15,487 nucleotides of DNA from the NCBI GenBank assembly GCA_937967875.1, contig CALBTQ010000728.1, positions 1-15,487 of the forward strand, in the 5' to 3' direction. The DNA is from an uncultured Pseudomonadota bacterium. GTDB taxonomy: Bacteria > Lernaellota > Lernaellaia > Lernaellales > Lernaellaceae. The position numbers were made by a program, and so were the translations under genes. Position 1 is the first letter of the stretch, and every line of letters starts with the position of its first letter. Of the stretch, positions 1 through 7,231 are shown piece after piece. Under the pieces are notes generated by a model. It was given only the letters and a program-made list of their open reading frames with translations, was not told the origin of the DNA and did no database searches.

Positions 1-1
1 C

Positions 2-1945
2 AGCGCGCATCATTTCACCCGCGAGGAAATCGCCGACAACGCCGGCGCCTTCGAGGACATCACCAAGGCGATTCAAACACTGCCGGGCATCGTCTCCAAC
101 ACCGACTTCACCAGCGACATGTACGTGCGCGGCTCGAACCCGTGGGAAAACCTGATCGTCATCGACAACCAACTGCTGGCCAACCCGTATCACTTCGGCG
201 TCGGTCTGTCGGTGATCAACACCGAGCTGATCGAAAGCTTCACCTTTTACGCGGCGGGTTTCCCGGCGCAGTACCCCTTCGCCACCGGCAGCGTGCTGGA
301 CGTTAAATACAAAGACGGCAACCGCGATCACTCCGACGGCGAAATCAGCCTCTCGATGCTTTCCGGCTCGATGCGCGGCAGCGGCCCGTTGGGCAAAAAA
401 GCCACCTGGGTCTTTTCCGCGCGGCGCAGCTACTACGATTACATGCTGCGCTTGCTCGACTGGACCGACGTGCCGATTCCCGTGTTTTCCGACGTGTTCG
501 GCCGCCTGAGCTTCGAGCCTGACAGCAAGAACCGCTTTCTCGCTTTCCTCATGCGCAGCGAGGACGGCGCCAAGGCCGCGCTGGAGGAAAACCCGAGCAA
601 CGTCGACGAAGGCGACGCCTTCTATCGGCAGATCACCCAGGTGTACGGCCTGGATTGGTCGTTCATGCCGCTGGAGTGGCTGTTGCTCAATACCGTCGTC
701 AGTTACCAGATTCTCAATGTCGACGCCACGCTGACCTCGGCCACCGAAAACATGTACGGCCACGCGCAGGCCAACGGGTTCTACGTCAACGAGGACGTGA
801 TGTTCGACCTCGGACGCAACGTGTTCAAGTTCGGCGGTGTGTACTCGCGCATCGACATGACGTTGCGCAGCGCCTTCCCGATTTCGCAGTACGTGGCCGG
901 CGCGCGCTTCGCCAACGAGCAGGACACCTTCGACATCGAGTTCGACCAGATCGACCCCATCGAGGTCTACGGCTTCTACGCGCAGCACGAGGCGGAAATC
1001 ATCCCCGATCGCCTGCGCTCGAACGTCGGCGCGCGCCTGGACCATTACATGGCCACCGCCGACGGCTGGGTGGCCAGCCCGCGCGTGAGCGTGGCGACGA
1101 ACCTCGCCAAGGAAACGATTCTCAAACTGGCTTGGGGTCTGTACTACATTCCACCGTTCAACTTTTTGGCCACCGACGAGGAACTGGGCAATCCGCGCCT
1201 GCGCCCCGAGCGTCAAACGCACTATGTGGTCGGCCTGGAACAGGGCCTGGGCGAGCACATGATGTTGCGCGTCGAGTCGTTCTACAAGGAGTTCGACGAC
1301 CTGCAGGTGATGAAACTCCAGGGGCAGGAACTGAGCCTCACCGAAACCTTCAACCTGCTGCTGCAAAACGAGCTGCCCGACATTAACTATACCAACAGCG
1401 GCTACGGCAAGGCCTACGGACTTGAGGTGTTCTTCCAAAAGAAGATGGCCGACTGGTGGGACGGCTGGCTGGCCTACACGCTGTCGGAAGTGCAGTACAA
1501 CGACGGCCTGGGCATGTACGGCTGGTATTATCCGGCGCAGGATCAGCGGCACACGCTGTCGCTGGTCGCCAACTTCCGGCCGCTGGACGATTGGGTGTTT
1601 TCCTCCAGCTTTCGCCTGGCTTCGGGCAAGCCCTACACGCCGGTCGAGGATTGGATCGAGCGAAATCCGGGCACCTTCCTGCGTTATTGGGAAGCGCAGG
1701 CGGGACGCCTGAACTCCGCGCGCTATCCGCTGTACCACAAACTCGACGTGCGCGTGGAACGCACGTGGCATCCGCATAAGCGCATCGACCTGGTGGGCTT
1801 TTTCGAAATATACAACGTCTACAACGCGCGCAATCTCTATGGGTACTGGTACGAGGATGAAGAAGGGTTGGACAAGCCCAAGCGCCAGACGATCTACCAG
1901 TTGCCGTTCCTGCCGTACCTGGGCATCAAGGCTCAGTTCTTGTAA
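2..1945 (+). CDS. TonB-dependent receptor, 5'-truncated by window edge
   Basis: This is an outer-membrane active-transport receptor: a 22-strand barrel with an N-terminal plug that uses TonB energy to import a ligand. The frame is open from base 2, giving 647 visible residues, and an ATG at 119 is internal. Residues 1-39 already read as plug domain (EDITKAIQTLPGIVSN) and run into YVRGSNPWENLIVIDNQLL, a typical plug signature. Next comes the PYHFG...AGFPAQYPFATGSVLDV segment seen in plugs of this superfamily, then alternating aromatic and polar barrel strands to the end. The signal peptide, TonB box and any carboxypeptidase-regulatory-like domain must lie upstream. The chain ends LGIKAQFL, with Phe in the penultimate rather than the terminal position usual for BAM substrates. 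The substrate cannot be inferred. The gene converges on the glycosyltransferase-like operon and overlaps its last gene by 13 bp. Confidence 0.9.
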   Translation, partial: SAHHFTREEIADNAGAFEDITKAIQTLPGIVSNTDFTSDMYVRGSNPWENLIVIDNQLLANPYHFGVGLSVINTELIESFTFYAAGFPAQYPFATGSVLDVKYKDGNRDHSDGEISLSMLSGSMRGSGPLGKKATWVFSARRSYYDYMLRLLDWTDVPIPVFSDVFGRLSFEPDSKNRFLAFLMRSEDGAKAALEENPSNVDEGDAFYRQITQVYGLDWSFMPLEWLLLNTVVSYQILNVDATLTSATENMYGHAQANGFYVNEDVMFDLGRNVFKFGGVYSRIDMTLRSAFPISQYVAGARFANEQDTFDIEFDQIDPIEVYGFYAQHEAEIIPDRLRSNVGARLDHYMATADGWVASPRVSVATNLAKETILKLAWGLYYIPPFNFLATDEELGNPRLRPERQTHYVVGLEQGLGEHMMLRVESFYKEFDDLQVMKLQGQELSLTETFNLLLQNELPDINYTNSGYGKAYGLEVFFQKKMADWWDGWLAYTLSEVQYNDGLGMYGWYYPAQDQRHTLSLVANFRPLDDWVFSSSFRLASGKPYTPVEDWIERNPGTFLRYWEAQAGRLNSARYPLYHKLDVRVERTWHPHKRIDLVGFFEIYNVYNARNLYGYWYEDEEGLDKPKRQTIYQLPFLPYLGIKAQFL

Positions 1946-3885
1946 CGCTCGCCCTGCGTGCGCACGGCCGCGGCCCGCTCGGTCTTTCCGGCCGCTTCCA
2001 GAATGATCGCCAGATTGTGGTAGTGCCGCCAGTCGCTCGGCGCGACGTTAATCGCGCGCTCGTAGAGCTCGATCGCGTTCTTGAAGTTGCCGCCGGCGGC
2101 CAGTTGGTTGGCCCAATGCACCATCGCCACGTCGTCGCGCGGATTGGCCAGCAGCGCGCGTTGGTAGGCGTACGTCGCTCCGGCGAAGTCCGCGCGTTGG
2201 GCCGACGCCTGCGCCAGAAAATCGAAGTACACGCTATAATCCTCGGCGACGATCTGTGTGTGATGATCGCGCGCCAGCGTGGCGTCGGTGATCGACGCGG
2301 TTTGGTAATAGCGCCAGACCCGCGCGGGATCGAAACTCTCGTTTTCCGCCGCCCGCCACCAGGTGAGCGCGCCCTCGTGCCGCGTGCTCGTTTGCGCCTT
2401 CAGCGCGGCGAAGCGCTGTTGCGTGGCCTCCGGCGTCACCATGTCGAACACGAAGGCCAGCGGCGGCCCGGGTTCTTCCAGCAAATTGGCCAGGGTCGAA
2501 ATGAAGTACGCGTCGGCCTCGGGCAGATCGGTAAATTCCGGACGCACGCCGATCGCGGCGAAGGGCAACTGCGGGCCGAACATGCCCATGACCCAATCGC
2601 TGGCGAAGCCGCCGCGCGGTATGACGATCACGTCGGGGCGACGCTTCTCGACCATCTGCAGGTACCACAGCGGAAAGAGATTGTTGTCGCCGCCCACAAA
2701 CAGCGCGTAACCGGGTTCGGGGTGACTCAGCGCGTTTTGCCACGCCTCATAGGCGACCCAGTTGCCGCTTTGCTCATTCGCCCGCGCGTGACGCATAACC
2801 GGCCACGCGGCCAGAATCGCCAGCCCGAGAAACGCGAGCTGCCGCCCCCACACGGGCGATAGATGTGCAACGACCTTGTTTTGCACTTCGCTCAGCAGCC
2901 ACGCGAAACCGACGATCAACGCCAGGTACGAGGAAATCAAATAGCGCCGCACCTGATATTGTTCGTCGACGCCGATGTAGTTGATGCGCAGCGCGACATT
3001 CGCGACGATCAGCAACAGCAGGCCGATCAGCAGCGACGGACGCCGGAAACCCAACAGCGCCAGGCCCGCCAACGCCAACGCGAAAATCACCGGCCCGGCC
3101 TCGTCGATCATGCTCCGGCCGATGATGCCCAGCATGTTCGCCTTCGCGCCCCAGTCCGGGTTGAGCATCTTGCCGCTGTATTGTTTTTGCAGCAGCGCGT
3201 CCAGCAGGCGCGGCAGCGAGTCGGGCTCGCCCCAGTTGAGCACCGGGTCGGTCGCCGCGCGCAGCGGAATGTACAGGTACGCCGACACGCCCAGGCCGAT
3301 CAGCGTCGCGGCCAGCACGACGTCGCGCCGGCTCACATTCTCGCGGTTGGCGATCATCAGCGCCAGTGGTACGGCGCCGACAACCAGCAGAATCTCGTGG
3401 TTGGCCATCCCCAGCCCGTAAAGGAAAAACGCGCTGAGCAGAAAGCGGCGGTCGTTGGTCGCCTGCCAGCGCAGGGCGAGATAGATGACCAGCGCGGCGA
3501 AAAACGTGTTGAGCGGATAGGCGCGGATCTTCAGCGACTGTTCCCACAGCGTGTAGGTGCCGGCGAAGGCCAGCGCGGCGACGACGGCGATCAACCGTTT
3601 GCCGGTCAGCTCCACCAGCATCCGGTAGGTCATCCACACCGCCAGCGCGCCGAAAAAAGCGCTCAGCAGATTGCCTCGCCACGCGGCGTTGGCCAGCGGC
3701 AGTTGCGCGAACAGGTGTCCGAGCATCGCCAGCAACGGGTACCCCGGCACGTGCGGCACCGCGAACATCGTCGCGCCGACGGTCAGTTCGCCCGAATCGC
3801 CCAGGTGCAGCGTAGGCAGCATCGTCGCCAGGTACAGCGCGAAGGGCCCGGCGAAAACCAGCAGATCGGGCAGACGGCGCTTCAA
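1933..3885 (-). CDS. DUF2723 (GT117/TMEM260-like) membrane protein with C-terminal TPR repeats, TTG start
   Basis: This 650-residue polytopic protein belongs to DUF2723, a GT-C-fold family that includes the eukaryotic O-mannosyltransferase TMEM260. The N-terminus has the family signature: a short TM helix, then LHLGDSGELTVGA (D30, E33) and VPHVPGYPLL (residues 43-52). About ten hydrophobic helices follow to roughly residue 362. A soluble region then carries the conserved GGDNNLFPLWYLQMVEKRRPDV segment (398-419). Residues about 550-648 form two to three TPR units (AIELYERAINVAPS and relatives). The start is TTG at 3885: there is no ATG or GTG near the domain start, the TTG overlaps the upstream stop as TTGA, and GGAG lies 6 nt before it. 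The frame stays open upstream to 5679, but that stretch is a shadow of the neighbouring gene. Likely role: transfer of a sugar from a lipid-linked donor on the periplasmic side. Acceptor and sugar are unknown. Confidence 0.88.
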   Translation of the reverse strand: MKRRLPDLLVFAGPFALYLATMLPTLHLGDSGELTVGATMFAVPHVPGYPLLAMLGHLFAQLPLANAAWRGNLLSAFFGALAVWMTYRMLVELTGKRLIAVVAALAFAGTYTLWEQSLKIRAYPLNTFFAALVIYLALRWQATNDRRFLLSAFFLYGLGMANHEILLVVGAVPLALMIANRENVSRRDVVLAATLIGLGVSAYLYIPLRAATDPVLNWGEPDSLPRLLDALLQKQYSGKMLNPDWGAKANMLGIIGRSMIDEAGPVIFALALAGLALLGFRRPSLLIGLLLLIVANVALRINYIGVDEQYQVRRYLISSYLALIVGFAWLLSEVQNKVVAHLSPVWGRQLAFLGLAILAAWPVMRHARANEQSGNWVAYEAWQNALSHPEPGYALFVGGDNNLFPLWYLQMVEKRRPDVIVIPRGGFASDWVMGMFGPQLPFAAIGVRPEFTDLPEADAYFISTLANLLEEPGPPLAFVFDMVTPEATQQRFAALKAQTSTRHEGALTWWRAAENESFDPARVWRYYQTASITDATLARDHHTQIVAEDYSVYFDFLAQASAQRADFAGATYAYQRALLANPRDDVAMVHWANQLAAGGNFKNAIELYERAINVAPSDWRHYHNLAIILEAAGKTERAAAVRTQGERYKN

Positions 3886-5615
3886 TCTTCTCTCCGAATC
3901 TGAATGGCGACCCAGGTCCAGATGACGAAGATGATCAGCGCGAAAATCGAGACCAGCTTGGCGAAGGTGCGCAGCAGCGTGTCTTTGAAGCGGAGGTCGA
4001 TCGCGTGCCGCCCCGGGCCGACGACCAGCGCCATGCGCCCCGTTTCCGGCTCCGCGTGCAGCTCGGTGGGAATGCCGTCGACCGTCGCCTGCCAGCCGGG
4101 GAAAAAGAAATGGTTGAAGACCAGCTTTTCGGTGTAGGCGGCTTTCACTTCGGCGCGAATGTAGGGATAACCGTAAGCCGCCGACAGGATCGTCGTTTGC
4201 GAGTCTTCGGTGACCAGCGGCTGCTCGGGCATGCGCTGCGGCGGTTTGGTGCAGCCGATGGGCAGGTAATCGTCGCGCGCCGTGCTGGTCACGCCCAGTT
4301 GCCGCATCAGGCCGGGGCTGAGGAAAAGATCCGGACGCGCCAGGCGCTTGTCGTGCTGCGCCAGCGCCGCTTGATCGCGGTTGGTGAAAACCATCGCGTT
4401 GTGTTGCGTATCGTGAAACACGTAGCGGACCGTCAAAAAGCCCGCCGACGCCGCCAGCGCCGCCAGCGCGATGCCCACCGCGATCCACGGCCGCATGCGC
4501 TCGTTGAACACCGCGGGCAGCACGGCGATCAACACCGCGCCGAAGGCCGTCGCCGGCAACAGAAAACGCCAGGGGAACTGCACGAAGGGCAGCAGCGGCA
4601 GATGCTCCCACAGCACGCGCGTCAGCGGCTGGGTCATCAGCAGAAAGATCGCCGTCGCGCCGAAGAAAAACCACGTTGCGCGAAACCGCACCTCGTCGTC
4701 GCGCAGCTTGGTGAACATCAGCGCCGCCGGCGCGAGCACCACGCCCAACCACAGCAACTCGCCGAACATGAAACCCATGTCGTCGTTCGGACCCGGCGCG
4801 CTGCCGCCGAAGCCCCATTTGCGCAAGAACAACTGCGCCGGATACAGGAAGTGGTTGTGAAAATCGAAAAAGCCGCCGGTCAGGTTTTCCAGCGTACCGA
4901 CCGTGTTTTTCTCGGCGATCGCCGGCAGCCAGAAAAACGCGGCCAACGCCATGCCCAACGCCAGCGCGCCCCACGTGCGCACCAACGCGCGCGAATTTTC
5001 CGCCACCAGCAACGCGAGCAGAAAATAAAACGGCGCGGTGACCATCGCGGTGATGTTGTGCGCGCAGGTCAGTCCGGCCAGTCCCAGCGCGGCCAGCAGC
5101 GGCCCGAAGCTCGAGGTGTCGCGCGCCGAACGCCAGACGCCCAGCAGCGTCAGCGGCACGAAGGCGAAGCAGGAAAATTCGGCGATGCCCGCGCGCACGT
5201 ACACGTCCACCAACAGGTAGGGCGCGACGCTGTACACGGCCGCGGCGGCCAGCGCGCCGTCGGGATCGATCACCTCGCCGACCAGCCGGAACATCGCCCA
5301 GGCCGCCAGCAGCCAGAAAAGCAGGTACGTCAGCTTGAGCGCCCACAGCGCGTCCAGGCCGACCAGGCGGAACATCTCGATCGCGTAGTAGGTGAGCGGC
5401 GCGTAAAAATTGAATATCGGACTGCCGTATCCGAAATAAAAATCCATGATCCAGCGCGGCGTGAAATCGCCGTGCACCACCGCCTGGTGAAAGGCTTGGG
5501 CGCGCGACAAATCGACGTAGGCGCTGTGTCCCGCGTGCTGGTACGGCGCTAACAGCGGTTGCGCGGCGATGAACAGAATCATCGCGATCAACAAAACGAA
5601 CAGCACGCGCTTCAT
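3882..5615 (-). CDS. PTPS-related/YfhO-like polytopic membrane protein (probable GT-C glycosyltransferase)
   Basis: This 577-residue integral membrane protein has the hallmarks of the family named '6-pyruvoyl-tetrahydropterin synthase related, membrane' (as I recall PF10131), which is not an actual pterin enzyme. The hallmarks are an N-terminal TM (3-23), then H30, D35, R38 and PRW (53-55), then GYGSPIFNFYAPLTYY (62-77) in the first large extracytoplasmic loop. About ten more hydrophobic segments follow. A periplasmic beta domain near the C-terminus has the FFPGWQATVDG motif (FPGW at 505-508), as in YfhO-like proteins, and a last TM spans about 553-573. YfhO-type proteins and their relatives are linked to sugar transfer onto envelope polymers; the reaction here is inferred. 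The ATG at 5615 overlaps the previous stop as ATGA, and the gene's own stop overlaps the next start as TTGA. It is the middle gene of a three-gene operon. Confidence 0.82.
   Translation of the reverse strand: MKRVLFVLLIAMILFIAAQPLLAPYQHAGHSAYVDLSRAQAFHQAVVHGDFTPRWIMDFYFGYGSPIFNFYAPLTYYAIEMFRLVGLDALWALKLTYLLFWLLAAWAMFRLVGEVIDPDGALAAAAVYSVAPYLLVDVYVRAGIAEFSCFAFVPLTLLGVWRSARDTSSFGPLLAALGLAGLTCAHNITAMVTAPFYFLLALLVAENSRALVRTWGALALGMALAAFFWLPAIAEKNTVGTLENLTGGFFDFHNHFLYPAQLFLRKWGFGGSAPGPNDDMGFMFGELLWLGVVLAPAALMFTKLRDDEVRFRATWFFFGATAIFLLMTQPLTRVLWEHLPLLPFVQFPWRFLLPATAFGAVLIAVLPAVFNERMRPWIAVGIALAALAASAGFLTVRYVFHDTQHNAMVFTNRDQAALAQHDKRLARPDLFLSPGLMRQLGVTSTARDDYLPIGCTKPPQRMPEQPLVTEDSQTTILSAAYGYPYIRAEVKAAYTEKLVFNHFFFPGWQATVDGIPTELHAEPETGRMALVVGPGRHAIDLRFKDTLLRTFAKLVSIFALIIFVIWTWVAIQIRRED
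3886..3895 (-). promoter_or_regulatory. Ribosome binding site deciding the TTG start of the DUF2723 gene
   Basis: On the minus strand GGAG (3895-3892) sits 6 nt before the TTG at 3885. The site lies inside the last codons of the upstream gene. The stop TGA (3884-3882) and the start TTG share two bases, which implies translational coupling. Confidence 0.65.
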
Positions 5616-7147
5616 GGCTCGTCGCCCTTTTGGAAGGTCGGGTCGATTTCCAGCATGCGCTGCAGCGCCGCGTCGCCATCGGCCTCGCGGCCCGACAGAT
5701 AATACGCGCGGGCGAGGTAATAGTAGGTCCAGGGATCGGCGCGCACCGCCGCCGACCGCGCGAACTCGTCCGCGGCCCGCGGGTAGGCTTGCTGCGCCAT
5801 GAAGTACTCGCCTTTCACTCGATGCAACACGCTCTCTTCCGTCGTCGCCAGCAAGGGCGAAACCCCCGCGTAAAACACGCAGACCAGGGCGAGGGTCGCC
5901 GCCAGGCCGCGATGAAACCGCCGGTCGGGTTGTTCGTGGTTCTTTTCAGCATACCATAAAACGACCAGCCACAACGCGACGACCAGCGCGAGCGACAGCC
6001 AGAATCCGCCGCGCACCGACATGCCGAAGGCCTGCGCCGCGCCGATATTCTCACGCAGCAGCGGCAGCGCGAATTCCCACAACGGATTGGCGAGGCGGCC
6101 GGGCATCGCCGGCGCGACGGTCACGCCGATCGCCGCCAGCAAACTCGAGCCGACGGCCAGCCCCGCGAAAATGCCGCGCCCGTAAGCGCCGGTCAGCGAC
6201 GCCAGCCACGCCGCGGCGACGATCAACGGCCCGACCAGCAGCGCCAGGCGTTGCGGCCCGAAGCCCGCCTCGTCGACCACCCCCGTGCGCCCGGCGACGA
6301 GAGTCGTCAGCGCCAGGAACATCCCGGCCAGCAGCAATCCTTCGCGCCGCAGGTGACGGATCATCAGAATCATGCCGATCAGTCCGACGTGCAGCACGGG
6401 GCTCCAAAAGAACAGGCCCTTGGCCGGGCGGATCAACAGTTGCTCGAAGATCGTCGACGTCGGCACGCTCCAGGCGAACAGTCCGGCGGGCAGCGGTTCG
6501 CCGAAGACGATCAGGTTGTGCGGCGCGACGATCGCGGCGGGCAGCAGAAAGCTTGTCGCGACGAACGTCGAGACGCGCGCGGCGTGTCGTTCGACGGAAA
6601 CGAAGTACGCCAGCGCCGGCAGCGCGAGCGCGACGGCGGCATAATCGAAGACGATCGCCAGGCCGAAACTCAGCCCGCTTTGCGCCGCCTTTTTCAGCGA
6701 CGGTTGCCGCCGGTAATCGACCAGCAGCAGCACGCCGATGAGCGCCAGCGCCGTGGCGAATCCCGAACCGCTCAGCGTCGTGAACGACGCCCAGGCGAAG
6801 GTGCTCACGCAAAACGCGCCCACGGCGATCAGCCGCAGGCCGTCGTTGACGCCCCAGGCGGGCAGCAGGCGAAAGAGCATCACGCCCGCAATCAGCGCCA
6901 GCAGCGTGAGAGTGAGCATCCGCGCCAGATGGCGTTGGCGCACCGCATTGTCGGTAAGCAGCCGCGTCACGGCGATCACCGGCATCGTCGTGAGCGTGAC
7001 GCCCGGGGCCTGATCGACGCATACGTTGAAACTGGTGTTTGATGCGGAAGTGAAGGGCGCGCCCGGATCGTCGGCGGCCGGCAGAACCAGCAGGAAAAAC
7101 AAGAGCGCGAGAATCGGGATGGACAGCACCGCTCCCCGTTCGGCCAT
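5612..7147 (-). CDS. GT-C-like polytopic membrane protein with C-terminal TPR tail
   Basis: This 511-residue protein has about ten hydrophobic helices. Residues 1-25 form the first TM, followed by an extracytoplasmic loop rich in D, S and T (ADDPGAPFTSASNTS) that could hold the catalytic acid. The segment NLIVFGEPLPAGLF, followed by KGLFFWSPVLHVGLIG, resembles the FGxPL...GLFxxSPVL pattern common in bacterial GT-C transferases of the ArnT/PMT-like kind. After the last TM, residues about 438-507 read as one or two TPR-like helix pairs ending ALQRMLEIDPTF. No family with a known substrate can be assigned. The ATG at 7147 is supported by a strong Shine-Dalgarno sequence. This is the first gene of the minus-strand operon and its stop overlaps the next start (ATGA). 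A non-catalytic membrane scaffold is possible, since the usual acidic EL1 motif is not clear. Confidence 0.75.
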   Translation of the reverse strand: MAERGAVLSIPILALLFFLLVLPAADDPGAPFTSASNTSFNVCVDQAPGVTLTTMPVIAVTRLLTDNAVRQRHLARMLTLTLLALIAGVMLFRLLPAWGVNDGLRLIAVGAFCVSTFAWASFTTLSGSGFATALALIGVLLLVDYRRQPSLKKAAQSGLSFGLAIVFDYAAVALALPALAYFVSVERHAARVSTFVATSFLLPAAIVAPHNLIVFGEPLPAGLFAWSVPTSTIFEQLLIRPAKGLFFWSPVLHVGLIGMILMIRHLRREGLLLAGMFLALTTLVAGRTGVVDEAGFGPQRLALLVGPLIVAAAWLASLTGAYGRGIFAGLAVGSSLLAAIGVTVAPAMPGRLANPLWEFALPLLRENIGAAQAFGMSVRGGFWLSLALVVALWLVVLWYAEKNHEQPDRRFHRGLAATLALVCVFYAGVSPLLATTEESVLHRVKGEYFMAQQAYPRAADEFARSAAVRADPWTYYYLARAYYLSGREADGDAALQRMLEIDPTFQKGDEP

Positions 7148-7231
7148 CGATTCCTCCCCCTGATCGTCGACGGTTTCCAGCGAACCCTGTTATTGCTTGT
7201 GTGTCAAGATGATTACGTGCATGATTTTACC
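7148..7231. promoter_or_regulatory. Divergent intergenic region between two GT-C-type membrane genes
   Basis: These 84 bases separate the start of the minus-strand operon from the plus-strand gene, so promoters for both directions should lie here or just inside either gene. The stretch from 7190 to 7232 is visibly more AT-rich than its surroundings. A perfect TTGACA hexamer occurs on the minus strand at 7207-7202, but I find no acceptable -10 at 15-18 bp from it. No convincing promoter is seen for the plus strand. Confidence 0.35.
7152..7160 (-). promoter_or_regulatory. Strong Shine-Dalgarno of the minus-strand operon
   Basis: On the minus strand the sequence GGGGGAGGA precedes the ATG at 7147, with GGAGG 5 nt upstream of it. 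This is the best ribosome site in the window and fixes the start of the first gene in the three-gene operon. Confidence 0.75.

Noticed and set aside
3886..5679. Upstream extension of the DUF2723 frame, which would give a 1248-residue protein
   Set aside because: The extension is R/A/G-rich shadow sequence of the 3882-5615 gene in another frame. The family N-terminus and a ribosome site point to TTG 3885.
7179..7207. Minus-strand promoter built on the perfect TTGACA at 7207-7202
   Set aside because: No acceptable -10 is present at 15-18 bp spacing (candidates read TTCGCT, GTTCGC and similar).
7193..7231. Longer start (TTG 7193) for the 7232-9334 membrane gene
   Set aside because: No Shine-Dalgarno is visible before it, and the 13 extra residues are polar and precede the first TM. 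It is not excluded, but ATG 7232 is preferred.
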